Source: Pseudomonas sp. SST3 | Lineage (GTDB): Bacteria; Pseudomonadota; Gammaproteobacteria; Pseudomonadales; Pseudomonadaceae | Assembly: GCF_003325755.1 (NCBI RefSeq) | Contig: NZ_QORI02000009.1 | Location: 1-64,000 of the forward strand | DNA: 64,000 nt | Direction of reading: 5' to 3' | Shown here: in pieces, positions 1 to 9,023 of the stretch | Numbering within the stretch: position 1 is the first letter of the stretch | Layout: each line of letters opens with the position of its first letter | Notes under the pieces: generated by a model | Told to the model about the DNA's origin: nothing | What the model saw: only the letters and a program-made list of their open reading frames with translations | The model's database searches: none | Made by a program: the position numbers and the translations under genes

Positions 1-98
1 ACGGCTGCCGACGCAGCGGGCGAGTGAGATCGGCCAACTGCTGCCGCATCAGTGGGCGCCGGCCTGAGTCGCGCAAGGTGAGTTCGGCGTACGCTTAC
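1..98 (+). mobile_element. Right end of an IS66-family insertion sequence
   Basis: The sequence ends with CGCTTAC at 92-98, the complement of the GTAAGCG start typical of IS66-family terminal inverted repeats. A transposase-like C-terminus lies immediately inside it. The rest of the element lies left of the window, so its length and left end cannot be seen. To its right the reading frame of a conserved gene fragment begins abruptly at about position 99, which fits insertion into that gene. Assignment to IS66 is recognition by eye of the end motif and protein tail. Confidence 0.7.
2..67 (+). CDS. IS66-family transposase, C-terminal end (partial)
   Basis: Only the last 21 codons are in the window, in frame 2 from the left edge, ending at TGA 65-67. 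The tail reads RLPTQRASEIGQLLPHQW followed by APA, matching the closing LLPhxW segment of IS66 TnpC transposases, which follows the catalytic DDE domain. The catalytic part is outside the window, so activity cannot be judged. The stop lies 31 bases before the element end, the expected distance for IS66. Confidence 0.65.
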   Translation, partial: RLPTQRASEIGQLLPHQWAPA

Positions 99-369
99 GC
101 AGAATCAGGCCCGCGCTACCCTTCAAACGCTAGGCGAACTCAAGACGCCGAAACAGATCGCGTTTGTTAGACAGGCGAACATCGGTAATCAAGTACAGGT
201 GAACAACGGAAGCGTACCCACGCGCCCGCAAAAATCCCAAAACGCGCCAACCGAACTATTGGAGGTAACTCATGGCGAACGGCTGGACACCCGAACGGCG
301 AGCACGACAGGCGGCACTGATTCAGCAATGGCGCCCGTGGGAGCAAAGCACCGGCCCCGCAAGCGTTGA
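99..369 (+). pseudogene. C-terminal remnant of a conserved small hypothetical gene cut by IS66
   Basis: The frame ending at TGA 367-369 is open from the IS end and encodes about 89 residues that include IAFVRQANIGNQVQVNNG and HGERLDTRTAS. I recognise this as the tail of a hypothetical protein often carried on proteobacterial islands and prophages, normally several times longer. There is no start codon with a ribosome site, and the frame begins exactly at the IS66 end, so this looks like the 3' half left by the insertion. Function is unknown. Its end overlaps the next small ORF in another frame, as in intact copies. Confidence 0.55.
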
Positions 370-481
370 GGGCAAGACCCGCTCGTCACGCAATGGCTGG
401 AAGGGTGGAATCCGAGCGCAGCTACGAGAGCTGCGGCAGATACTGCATAAACAGGAGCAAATACGACGCAGCCTTGAATAG
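272..481 (+). CDS. Small conserved hypothetical protein, 69 aa
   Basis: A 69-residue basic protein starting MANGWTPERRARQAALIQ, with ATG at 272 preceded by TTGGAGGTAA (good Shine-Dalgarno, AGG about 8 bases upstream). It begins inside the truncated gene before it, in a different frame, suggesting the two are normally translationally coupled. The helical, Arg/Gln-rich C-terminus and the GPxSxEGKxxSSRN centre recur in small hypothetical proteins of mobile islands; no function is known to me. Insertion of IS66 upstream has probably removed its native promoter. Confidence 0.6.
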   Translation: MANGWTPERRARQAALIQQWRPWEQSTGPASVEGKTRSSRNGWKGGIRAQLRELRQILHKQEQIRRSLE

Positions 482-548
482 CGCTAGTTAGTCAGCTGCA
501 CCCTTAATCTGCTTTTTTGGTAACGGCTGTTGATGCAAGGATAAACGC

Positions 549-1265
549 TCACTCTCTCCAAACCTCCGCCGACAGAGGCAAGTCATTCAACTCTGCGCGA
601 GCCTCCCGCCAGGTGGGGTAATGATGGCTAAGAATGGAGACGAAGCGCTCCCCGTGGTTTGGCTCGATCAAGTGCACCATCTCGTGGGCGATAACGTACT
701 CAACTAGGTCTTTTGGCTTCTTCACCAATTCAGTATTCAGTCGAATGTTGCCCGCCTGGTGATTACAACTTCCCCATTTGGTTTTCATCCGCTGGAGGAA
801 GTATCGGGCAACTGTTACTCCTAGCTTGCGTTCCCATTTCTCAATTAGGGCCGGAACCACCTGACGCATTTGGCGCTTCTGCCATTCGTGCATAACCTCC
901 GCACGCGTTTGTGCATCGCTGCCAGGGCGTACTATCAGCTTGATGCGCTTGTGGTCCTGGACTACTGAGGGCTTGGCATCATGATAAGAAACTTCCAACA
1001 AATAGCGCCGCCCCCACACATAATGGCTTTCTCGGCCCACGAACTGGCGCGGCGTCTCACGGGCTTGGTCCTCTAGCTTTCGCTGCTGGTCGCGAATCCA
1101 ACCGAGCTTAGAAATAGCGTAGGCACGAGCGACCTCCAGCCGCGTACTGGTAGGTGCTGCTAACGTCACCCGCCCCTCCGGTGGGTGAACGCTTAGATGA
1201 ACGTTCTTGATGTTCTTACGCGACACCGATATTGAGATGTCACCTAACTCGATGATCTCGATCAT
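549..1265 (-). CDS. YgjP/DUF45-family zinc metallopeptidase-like protein
   Basis: 238 residues. The sequence MKTKWGSCN (about 160-168) followed by HEMVH (194-198) and a further His at 204 (EPNHGERF) is the signature of the YgjP/WLM-type M48-like domain (DUF45), giving a complete HExxH zinc site. Members are commonly placed next to hsdR in type I restriction loci, but their role there is unclear. Its ATG (1265-1263) overlaps the hsdR stop as TGATG, so it should be translated by coupling as the last gene of the restriction operon. No signal peptide, so cytoplasmic. A protease role is family inference. Confidence 0.88.
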   Translation of the reverse strand: MIEIIELGDISISVSRKNIKNVHLSVHPPEGRVTLAAPTSTRLEVARAYAISKLGWIRDQQRKLEDQARETPRQFVGRESHYVWGRRYLLEVSYHDAKPSVVQDHKRIKLIVRPGSDAQTRAEVMHEWQKRQMRQVVPALIEKWERKLGVTVARYFLQRMKTKWGSCNHQAGNIRLNTELVKKPKDLVEYVIAHEMVHLIEPNHGERFVSILSHHYPTWREARAELNDLPLSAEVWRE

Positions 1266-4200
1266 CAGTAACCCGGCTGATTCTTGATAATTTCGAAGAT
1301 TGCGACAGTCGCATCCCGATCACGACTGAGGAGAGGGAACAACGCGTTCAACACTTGCTTTTCGCGAGCATCGTCGCCCCTCCAAGATGCAGGTGCGTTA
1401 TGTCGTATGGCCTCATCAATCTCTAACGCTAGCCGTACTTTCTCATCTTCGTCCTGCGGACACTCGAAGCTAGTGGAAGCAATGCTGTCGAGGTTGTTGA
1501 ACAGGACTATAGCTTCTGGGTGGCCGACGAGCGCCTCGGGCGAGCTTTTCGATCCGCCCTGCGCAAGTTGCTTAACAAGCGCCTCAGCTTTGCGCAGGAA
1601 CTCCTCATAGGCCGCCGCATCATCACGGCTCTGCCTGATCAGATCCTCCAGCAGCTTCGACATTCCTTCGTAGAACCGTGGATCCGTAAGCTGGTCGCGA
1701 ATGATAGTCTTCCGAACGTTGTTGATAATGCCTTCGGCGATTGCATCCTTGGAGAGCTTGCCTTTGGAGTTCAGCTTCTTGGCAATCGCATCATGAACGC
1801 CGGTTTGAATGATCAGTTCAACCAACGAGAAATTATCGACCGTACTCATCGAGTCAGCGTGATCGGCCTGGATGTACGTGTTGAGCAGATGCCGCATATC
1901 CGCTTCGAATGGCTTGATATCAAGCTCTTCGCCAGAGTGCTTTTTGATAGCCTCACGTAGGTCCGCATAAAACTGCACTTCTGCCTGCAACCGTTCTGCT
2001 TCTGCCGCAGAGTAACCCGCCTCAGCCAGGTTCTGCGCCAACTCGGCAAACGCTCGCACGAATGAAGCCACTGCTTTGTAGAAGGAGATCCGCAGCGCTT
2101 CAGTCTCGTCCAGGCCATTGGCATCAGCAGCCATGCCACAGAAGTACTGGATAAACTGCTCAACCTCGCGCGGCGGTACTACTGGAGCACACAGATAACT
2201 TAATGCCTCGCGGGCTGCATCCAGTTGCTTCTTGCCCTCAACCAGCCAGTTCTTTAACTCGACGTTATTGCTGTCACCGCCGCCGGTGTCGATGTCTAGC
2301 TCATCGGAGGTGTAGACCGAAATGGCATCCTGCACATCGCCGAACAGCTCTTTGAAGTCGACGATATAGCCAAAGTCCTTGTCATCACCATCGAGTCGGT
2401 TGGTGCGACAAATGGCCTGGAACAGGTTGTGGTCACGCAGCTCGTTATCCAGGTAGATGTACGAGCAACTGGGCGCGTCGAAACCCGTTAGCAGCTTGCT
2501 CACCACAATGAGCAGCTTCAGGTTGGCCGGTTCCTCGATAAAGCGCCGCTTGGTCTCTTCTTCGTAAGCCGTAGTGGTCTGGCCTTGCTTCAGCACGTAC
2601 TGCGTGTAGGTATCGAACTTGTAACGCTCATCACTCTGCGCCGGCTCACGGGAGATGGCGTTATGGTTTGGCTCATACGAAGTCACAATGCCGCAGTAAG
2701 GGCCGAACGAGGTGGTTTGAAACAAGCGGAAGTAATGGCAGGCATCGTAGATGCTCGCCGCCACCAGAATGGCCGTACCCCGGTCGTTGTTTAGCCGGGG
2801 CTTAAGGCTGAAGTCCTCGATGATACTGGCGATGATGCGCTGCTTGCGCTCGCCGGCACTCATCAATGCTTCCATCGTGGCCCAGCGCTTACGCAGGATC
2901 GACTTCTGGTAGTTGTTCAACCCCTTGGTTTTCTGCTCGAACCAGGCATCGATAGCCTTTTGCGACGTCAAACGCTGCGGCACATCACGCGCCTCATACT
3001 TCAGGTCCAGCACCACCTTGTCCGCCACAGCCTCATGGAATTTGTAGGTGTGGATGTATGTGCCGAATACATCGCGTGTGGTCTGTTTGTCTTTGCGCAG
3101 CAAGGGTGTGCCGGTAAAGCCTATGAACAGGGCATTAGCCAACCACTGCTTCATTTGCCGGTTCATGTCACCACCCTGGGTACGGTGGCACTCATCCACG
3201 AACACGTAAAAGCTCCCGCGCATAGGTGGAGGCGGCACGTTCAGATCCGGGTCGAACTTGTGCAGCAACGCGCACAGCAGACGTGGAGTGGTGGCAGACA
3301 ACTTCTGCACGAGATCAGCACGAGAAGTGACACGTGGCGAAGGTGAGTCATTGCCGATGACACCGGCATTGCGCATCACTCCGGAGATTTGCTTGTCCAG
3401 CTCGTCACGATCTGTGATCACGAGGATGCGCGCATCCGGGTCATGCTCCAGCAGCCATTTGGCGATCAACACCATCAGGATGCTCTTGCCGCTGCCCTGG
3501 GTGTGCCAAATCACCCCGCCCTCTTTACGCCGTACCCGCCCCTGCGCGGCCTTCACTGCCGCGTACTGATGAGGGCGCGGCACCTTTTTGATACCAGCGT
3601 CAAAAATGATGAAATTCCGAATCAGATCGAGCAGGCGCGACTTCTCGCACATCTGCGCCAGCGGGCCATCCAGCAAATAACCCGATTGCCAAACATCAGC
3701 CCCAGGCAACAAGTGATAGTGCGCGGGCATCTCACGCTGAGTATTCGCTTCACTTGGCTCAGCGCTTACCGCGGTTTTCCACTCGACAAAAAACTCGGCT
3801 CGAGTGGTGGCGGTTCCATAGCGCAGGCCCTGTGAGTCGCTACCAGCAAAAACCATCTGCACCGTACTAAAGAAGCCCAGGTTGAAGATCTCCTCCTGGT
3901 TGGTGATCAGTTGGTTGATGCCGTCGACGACGTCAACCGAGCTGCGCTTCAGCTCAATCACGCCGATAGCGATACCGTTCAGGTATATCACCAAGTCAGG
4001 TCGGCGCTCATGGCCGCCGCGCAAGGTCACTTCCTCGGCGATGGCGAAATCATTGGCGTCAGGGTTTTCCCAATCAACCAGATGCACTGTCTCGTGGGCC
4101 TGGCCAACGGCTACCTGCACCGGCACGCCGTAACGCAGCAACTGATAGGTACGCAGGTTGGCATGATAAAGCGAAATGCCGGTGGCATCCGCTGCGGCCA

Positions 4201-4414
4201 TAATCTTTTGCAGCGCAGCCGATATTTGCGCATCTGAGTAACCGCGTTGTTTCAGGTTGGCCTGCAGCAGCTCAGTTTCAATGTTGCGGTTTTGCCCGCG
4301 CTTGCTCCACTCGCCCAGGTAGTCGTAGCCGAGGCAATCAGGCCGTGTTTTGTCCGTAAACAGGGCCACAACACGATTCTGGGTGCGGCGTTCGGAGCGA
4401 GGTTGTTGAGTCAT
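1265..4414 (-). CDS. hsdR: Type I restriction enzyme, R subunit (HsdR)
   Basis: About 1049 residues. An N-terminal PD-(D/E)xK nuclease has Asp in RRPDLVIYL and the ELK motif near residues 140-156. A superfamily 2 motor follows with Walker A TQGSGKS (about 305-311), [10 protein letters not shown], and the DECH box near 407, then the helicase C domain and a C-terminal helical region. It would translocate DNA and cut distant from unmethylated sites in complex with HsdM and HsdS. Start: an ATG at 4423 is possible, but the ATG at 4414 has a CAGGA about 8 bases upstream and is preferred. It lies about 20 bases downstream of the DUF262-DUF1524 gene and overlaps the DUF45 gene by one base. Confidence 0.95.
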   Translation of the reverse strand: MTQQPRSERRTQNRVVALFTDKTRPDCLGYDYLGEWSKRGQNRNIETELLQANLKQRGYSDAQISAALQKIMAAADATGISLYHANLRTYQLLRYGVPVQVAVGQAHETVHLVDWENPDANDFAIAEEVTLRGGHERRPDLVIYLNGIAIGVIELKRSSVDVVDGINQLITNQEEIFNLGFFSTVQMVFAGSDSQGLRYGTATTRAEFFVEWKTAVSAEPSEANTQREMPAHYHLLPGADVWQSGYLLDGPLAQMCEKSRLLDLIRNFIIFDAGIKKVPRPHQYAAVKAAQGRVRRKEGGVIWHTQGSGKSILMVLIAKWLLEHDPDARILVITDRDELDKQISGVMRNAGVIGNDSPSPRVTSRADLVQKLSATTPRLLCALLHKFDPDLNVPPPPMRGSFYVFVDECHRTQGGDMNRQMKQWLANALFIGFTGTPLLRKDKQTTRDVFGTYIHTYKFHEAVADKVVLDLKYEARDVPQRLTSQKAIDAWFEQKTKGLNNYQKSILRKRWATMEALMSAGERKQRIIASIIEDFSLKPRLNNDRGTAILVAASIYDACHYFRLFQTTSFGPYCGIVTSYEPNHNAISREPAQSDERYKFDTYTQYVLKQGQTTTAYEEETKRRFIEEPANLKLLIVVSKLLTGFDAPSCSYIYLDNELRDHNLFQAICRTNRLDGDDKDFGYIVDFKELFGDVQDAISVYTSDELDIDTGGGDSNNVELKNWLVEGKKQLDAAREALSYLCAPVVPPREVEQFIQYFCGMAADANGLDETEALRISFYKAVASFVRAFAELAQNLAEAGYSAAEAERLQAEVQFYADLREAIKKHSGEELDIKPFEADMRHLLNTYIQADHADSMSTVDNFSLVELIIQTGVHDAIAKKLNSKGKLSKDAIAEGIINNVRKTIIRDQLTDPRFYEGMSKLLEDLIRQSRDDAAAYEEFLRKAEALVKQLAQGGSKSSPEALVGHPEAIVLFNNLDSIASTSFECPQDEDEKVRLALEIDEAIRHNAPASWRGDDAREKQVLNALFPLLSRDRDATVAIFEIIKNQPGY

Positions 4415-4433
4415 CAGGTGCATCCTGCAGGGT

Positions 4434-6407
4434 TTACTCGGTCTCGTGTTTGCTGGCGAGGCTCTTCAGCAGCACGTCCATCATTTGCTGGTAATGCTCG
4501 CTTATAGCATGGGCATCCCAAGGCTCAGTTTTCATCATCAGGTGCTGCTTAACGCTGTCGATACTGTTGTTCTGATAAAACTCTTTCTTCGCCGAGGGCA
4601 TGAAGTTGCTGAGGCGAGAGTTCTTGTCATGGCTGATCAGGCACAGATTCCCAAACGAGTTCAGGGGCTCAGCATCGAGCGGCGCATGGCCGGGTAATGG
4701 GTGCTGTGGGTAGTAATGCTCCACCGAGCTGCGGAAGGTGAACTCGTAGGATTTAACCGGCTCGCTCGCACCGTGCTCAAGCCACAACAGGTAATCCAGA
4801 AAGTTGAACACCAGGTTGTTTTCGATATTGCCGAAGCTCAAGCGCGGCTTCAGCGTCTCGGCCATTACGTCTTCGCGACGGGTCTGACAGACGCCCTTAT
4901 TCCCGTAGATCATCGCGAAGTATTCCAAGCCCGCCACGGGAACAAGAAAGCGGTCAAAAACAAAGGCCTTGGCGACTGACTCCATCTGCTGCAAGTAGGC
5001 CTGCGCCTCGACCTGCTCAGCATGAAACAGGTAATGCAGCGCCGCATTCAGCCAGTGCTTGTAAACCAGCGTTGGCGTAGACACATGAAACGCCGACAGC
5101 AGCATCAAGATGCGACGGTTAATGCCTTCGCTGCCGTCCTCCTCACCGAAGGTATTTACATAGCTGCCGCGCCCCGCGCCACCAGCCTTGCCGCCGTCGT
5201 TCCACTTAAAGCGTTTAAGGCTCCAACCATCCGCGCCCTTGATGAACTCACGCTTGATCACATACTGGTCAAACAGGTACTTGCAGCGCAGCAGGCTGAA
5301 GGTAAAACGCTTCACCGCCGCAGCCGGGTCTGTTTTTCTCAACACATGTTCTTCAAAGGTATCCAGCAGTCGCTTGTCATCCAGAGGGATGTCCGCTTGC
5401 GTATCAGCCCTGAGCACATGCAGCAAAAAGTTGGGGAAGTTAATCACCGTATTAAAGCGCTCAGGCGCTTCTTCACCGTTGTCGGTTTTTTCCGCACTAA
5501 TCGGCGGCCTGGCCACGATGTCCATGAGGGACAACTTAGCCCCCTCTTTGTAGGCCACCTCTTGCGAACGATGCAGCGCAACAGTCAGCTCATCAAAATT
5601 CGCCGGTTCCAAACGGCCCCAGGTATGCTCACCAAAAATGCTGCTACGCTGGCCGGGCGTGAAGCCCATCTGCACGTAGCGCTCCATATTCGCGCAGGCC
5701 TCCCATACGGTGTGCAGGCAGTTCTGACTTTGCTGGCAGCCCTGCAACTTCTCCATCATCCGCGCCTTGAGCACCTCGTGCTTTTCCAGCTGCTCACCAC
5801 GGTTGTTCATGATTTCAAAGTAATGGTTCAGGTCCGTATCCGCCGGCACCTTCACCCGCATGATCTGCACATAGCGAAACAGGAAATCCGCAAACTGCTG
5901 CGCTGAAACCCCATTCTCTTTGAGCTTCTGCGGCAAGACCTTCTGGATCAGCCGATAGCCATTGAGGATGCCGGTATTGATCTGCTTTTCAGCCAGCACC
6001 TCGGCCGGGTCATCCTTGAAACGCCCCTCGAAGATGGCCGCAAAGGTCGCCCGCGAATGCTCGCGGCTATCGAAGTGGATACTCAGGTTTGCATACCAGT
6101 CGAGATCAACGACCTTGGTGTTCTTCAGATAGGACGTCAGCAAAGACAGCGTTGTCAGCCGCTGCTGACCATCGATGGTCTCGAATACCGGTGTTTTGCC
6201 GTCCGGTCGCTCGTACACCACCAGGCTGCCAATGTAGTAATTACGTGCGGGCTTGTCTTGCTTCGGCAGGTAGTCGATCACGTCCTGAATCAGCTGGGTA
6301 ATCTCACCCTCTTCCCAGGCGTAATTGCGCTGATACATCGGGATCACGTACTCGGCATTACTACTGAGCAGTCGTTCGATGGACAGCTGGGTAATGGCCT
6401 CACTCAT
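4434..6407 (-). CDS. DUF262-DUF1524 (GmrSD-like) nuclease-type protein
   Basis: 657 residues. The N-terminal DUF262 (ParB-like) domain has YQRNYAWE and the DGQQRLTTL motif at about 79-86, which in the family binds or hydrolyses nucleotide. The C-terminal DUF1524 HNH-type domain shows EHYYPQ (about 563-568), then GNLCLIS and NSRLSNF, the expected His-Asn metal-finger pattern. This two-domain layout is that of GmrSD and related type IV restriction enzymes, which cut modified phage DNA. Its ATG overlaps the stop of the upstream DUF262 gene by 8 bases (ATGAGTGA). Placement between hsdS and hsdR in one operon suggests a combined type I and type IV defence; the target modification cannot be told from sequence. 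Confidence 0.88.
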   Translation of the reverse strand: MSEAITQLSIERLLSSNAEYVIPMYQRNYAWEEGEITQLIQDVIDYLPKQDKPARNYYIGSLVVYERPDGKTPVFETIDGQQRLTTLSLLTSYLKNTKVVDLDWYANLSIHFDSREHSRATFAAIFEGRFKDDPAEVLAEKQINTGILNGYRLIQKVLPQKLKENGVSAQQFADFLFRYVQIMRVKVPADTDLNHYFEIMNNRGEQLEKHEVLKARMMEKLQGCQQSQNCLHTVWEACANMERYVQMGFTPGQRSSIFGEHTWGRLEPANFDELTVALHRSQEVAYKEGAKLSLMDIVARPPISAEKTDNGEEAPERFNTVINFPNFLLHVLRADTQADIPLDDKRLLDTFEEHVLRKTDPAAAVKRFTFSLLRCKYLFDQYVIKREFIKGADGWSLKRFKWNDGGKAGGAGRGSYVNTFGEEDGSEGINRRILMLLSAFHVSTPTLVYKHWLNAALHYLFHAEQVEAQAYLQQMESVAKAFVFDRFLVPVAGLEYFAMIYGNKGVCQTRREDVMAETLKPRLSFGNIENNLVFNFLDYLLWLEHGASEPVKSYEFTFRSSVEHYYPQHPLPGHAPLDAEPLNSFGNLCLISHDKNSRLSNFMPSAKKEFYQNNSIDSVKQHLMMKTEPWDAHAISEHYQQMMDVLLKSLASKHETE

Positions 6408-7809
6408 AGTATTTCATCGCCTTAAATAGCGCCTCGATTGCCCCAGTCTTGGTCGAACTGCTGCCGGTGAGTGATCTAAGCGGATGATTGATAAAATCAG
6501 CCGGGCGGGTGGCATCCTTGATCAGCCTGAACAGATTGTTCGCCAGCACGTAGTTGTCCATGCTGGCCAGCTGCACCACCTGCATCTGCAGGCGCAGGCT
6601 GTAGGCCCAGATAAAAATCTTCTCGATGGCCCGCGACAGCTCCGCGTGGCCGAACTTGTCGAGGTAGTAGATCAACAGGCAATCGAACATCGCACGTACA
6701 TAGCAATCTCCCGTGCGGGTTCTCGCTGGGTAGCTGTTAATGGTTTCCATGATGTCTTGTGCAAAGCCATCCAGCCCTTCAGCACCGACCAGCTCGTGAC
6801 CGTTCCAGGACTCAGCGCTGATCCGCGCCACCTTGCTCTGGTAATGACTGATCAGCTCGAAGAAGCGCCGACCATTAATGATGATCTGGTCCAGGTGGAA
6901 GGGAAAACCCATCTCCCGCGAGTCGATCAGGCGTTCGTATTGCCCGTTGTAGTGATCGACAAAATGATGGGCAACGCGCAGCTGCTCCACATAGGGGTAG
7001 CTGGCCACCGTATCGATATTCACACCCTTGAATAAGTCACTGTCGTCCTTGCTGAAGTAACGAGCCGATACGCCTTTCGACCAATTGCGGATGCGGTACA
7101 GGTACTGCGAAAACAGCGTGGCCAGCTCCTGGGTATCACTGTTTTCCCAGCGGGCCACCGTGGCCACCTTCAATGGCTCGTCACGCAGGCTGAACTCACG
7201 CAAGTGGTAGGCCTTGAGCAGATCATGCGGTTCCAGATCGCGGCCCCGCGCATTCTGCGAATCGAAGAACTGGAAGGCCTCGGACACATCCGTCAGCCCC
7301 ACCGCCACGACCTGGCACTTGTTCAGAAAGAATTCGATATGCGCCTCGGTAAAGTCCGCACGGGAGACGATGCGGGCCACCTCAAGGTAATTGTTGTGGA
7401 TGTTCTTCTGCGAGATTTCGCTGGTAAAGCTGGGGTTGACCATTACCTGTTCAAGCTTGAGCAATCGCTCCTGCAGGTCTTTGCGTTCGAGCTTCTTTTC
7501 CTTGCACCGCTGAATCAATGCACGGGCCGCCAGTAAAAGGCTGATGGTGCGCTGCTGACCATCGACGATGTTGTTTTTCTCGCCCTCCCGGTGAAACACG
7601 ATGGTGCCCAGGCGGTAAGCCGACTTGTCCTTGTGGATGGCGATATCGGAGAACAGCTGGTTGATGTTCTTACCGGCCCACTTGTACGGGCGCTGGTACT
7701 GGGGAATTTCCAGCGTCGTGTCCATGAGCAAGTCATACACGCTGATGATCCTGCTGGAGAGTTCGCTGGCCTGCTGCGCTTGTTTTGCATCCATGCCCAA
7801 GTCGGTCAT
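6400..7809 (-). CDS. DUF262-domain protein without a visible HNH domain
   Basis: 469 residues. The DUF262 core is clear: IPQYQRPYKW at about 35-44 and IVDGQQRTISLL at about 81-92. The remainder is helical and, unlike the next gene, no EHxxP...NLxLL...NxxLxN pattern of DUF1524 is visible, so it may act as an NTPase or sensor partner rather than a nuclease. It starts with ATG inside the hsdS stop (ATGA, 4-base overlap) and its own stop overlaps the next DUF262 gene, so all three should be made together. No signal peptide or membrane segment. The exact role is not known to me. Confidence 0.83.
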   Translation of the reverse strand: MTDLGMDAKQAQQASELSSRIISVYDLLMDTTLEIPQYQRPYKWAGKNINQLFSDIAIHKDKSAYRLGTIVFHREGEKNNIVDGQQRTISLLLAARALIQRCKEKKLERKDLQERLLKLEQVMVNPSFTSEISQKNIHNNYLEVARIVSRADFTEAHIEFFLNKCQVVAVGLTDVSEAFQFFDSQNARGRDLEPHDLLKAYHLREFSLRDEPLKVATVARWENSDTQELATLFSQYLYRIRNWSKGVSARYFSKDDSDLFKGVNIDTVASYPYVEQLRVAHHFVDHYNGQYERLIDSREMGFPFHLDQIIINGRRFFELISHYQSKVARISAESWNGHELVGAEGLDGFAQDIMETINSYPARTRTGDCYVRAMFDCLLIYYLDKFGHAELSRAIEKIFIWAYSLRLQMQVVQLASMDNYVLANNLFRLIKDATRPADFINHPLRSLTGSSSTKTGAIEALFKAMKYYE

Positions 7810-9023
7810 ACCAAGCGCGTCCTTCCGGTGAGCAGTTCTTGCATCATGCCTTGCTTAAGGGCGCGGGTTTTGGCCAGTCGCTGCTCCATTGCGGCCAACT
7901 CTGCGTCCATATCGCGCAGCACGGCGGCGATGGCGGCTTGTTCGGGGAGAGGTGGAAGCGAAATTTCTGTGCCGGTAATCAGACCGGTATTGAGGTTCAT
8001 CTGTGAACCGGTTTGACCATGTTTAGACCAGTCAGGCTCAATCCACTTGAGCATGTAGTAAATGAACAGTTTGTCAGCTTGAAGGTCGTCAAATACGACG
8101 AAACCGTCGTGAATACACACGTCGATCTCCGTAACAATAGGCCTACCAACGGTAGCGCAGATGCTCATGATCAGACTCCCACGGGCAACTGGCCGGCTGT
8201 GTTTAACACCGAGTTGCGAGAGCCGTTGCGTGGTTTCGCGAAGGTACATGCCCGACTTCGTCACATCTGAAATACGTACCCACCCAATATCCGAGTTTTC
8301 ATCGAACCACACAGGGTTATCGATTGGGCGAGGAGACGCTCCGCGCTGAACTCGCGCGATGTCACCAAGCCGCCTCAAGTTCCACTCACCTTCAAAACCA
8401 GTGAGACGGATTTGGCCAGTGAGTAGTTGTTGCATGGCGGCCTTTTTGAGATCGCGCTTCTTGACAATAAGCCGCTCCAACGCACCCAGCAGCGCATCCA
8501 CATCCCCCAATGCCGTTGCAATGACGCGTTGCTCGGGAAGCGGTGGAAGGACGACTTCCGTCTCAGAAAACTGTGTTTTGTTGACGAGTGGAACAGCCTG
8601 CTCGCCTGCCAGAGATCTGATCTTAGGGGCAGCAGCGCTCACGGCGTAGTAAAGAAAATCAGCTGAAAACTCAGGCGATGGGAAAATTGCGTTGATTTGT
8701 TGATTCGAAGACATCTCGACCGAAGCAATGCCACATTTTCCGATCGTCGAGCCAATACAGACAAACAGAATGGAGTCCTTTGGAAATCGTCGTGAAATAG
8801 CGAAGCCCTTCTGAGAGAGCCGCTTTTCTGTTTTGGTGACGTATTTCGTTTCACCCAAATCTGCGGGACTCACGAACAGAAACTCGTCTCCATAGTTCGC
8901 TGAATCCGCTGTAGGAGGTGTGTTGCCCGTCGCTATCGTGGCGAACTTTCCGAGGCACTTCACCTCCCAATCCTCCGGAATAACCCCGACCTCCGTCTGC
9001 TTGTAGCCCGGTTTCACTGCCAT
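7806..9023 (-). CDS. hsdS: Type I restriction enzyme, specificity subunit (HsdS)
   Basis: 405 residues with the standard opening YKQTEVGVIPEDWEV. Two target-recognition domains are each followed by a conserved helical spacer: the first ends in LPPLPEQRVIATAL...LLTGQIRL (about 160-210), the second in LPPLPEQAAIAAVLRDMD...LLTGRTRLV at the C-terminus. The two near-identical spacers set the distance between the halves of a bipartite target; the target itself cannot be read from sequence. Overlaps hsdM by 10 bases upstream and the DUF262 gene by 4 downstream. Confidence 0.95.
   Translation of the reverse strand: MAVKPGYKQTEVGVIPEDWEVKCLGKFATIATGNTPPTADSANYGDEFLFVSPADLGETKYVTKTEKRLSQKGFAISRRFPKDSILFVCIGSTIGKCGIASVEMSSNQQINAIFPSPEFSADFLYYAVSAAAPKIRSLAGEQAVPLVNKTQFSETEVVLPPLPEQRVIATALGDVDALLGALERLIVKKRDLKKAAMQQLLTGQIRLTGFEGEWNLRRLGDIARVQRGASPRPIDNPVWFDENSDIGWVRISDVTKSGMYLRETTQRLSQLGVKHSRPVARGSLIMSICATVGRPIVTEIDVCIHDGFVVFDDLQADKLFIYYMLKWIEPDWSKHGQTGSQMNLNTGLITGTEISLPPLPEQAAIAAVLRDMDAELAAMEQRLAKTRALKQGMMQELLTGRTRLV

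Noticed and set aside
5022..5906. 294-residue plus-strand ORF antisense to the DUF262-DUF1524 gene
   Set aside because: The minus-strand gene has clear domains over the same bases; the ORF shows none.
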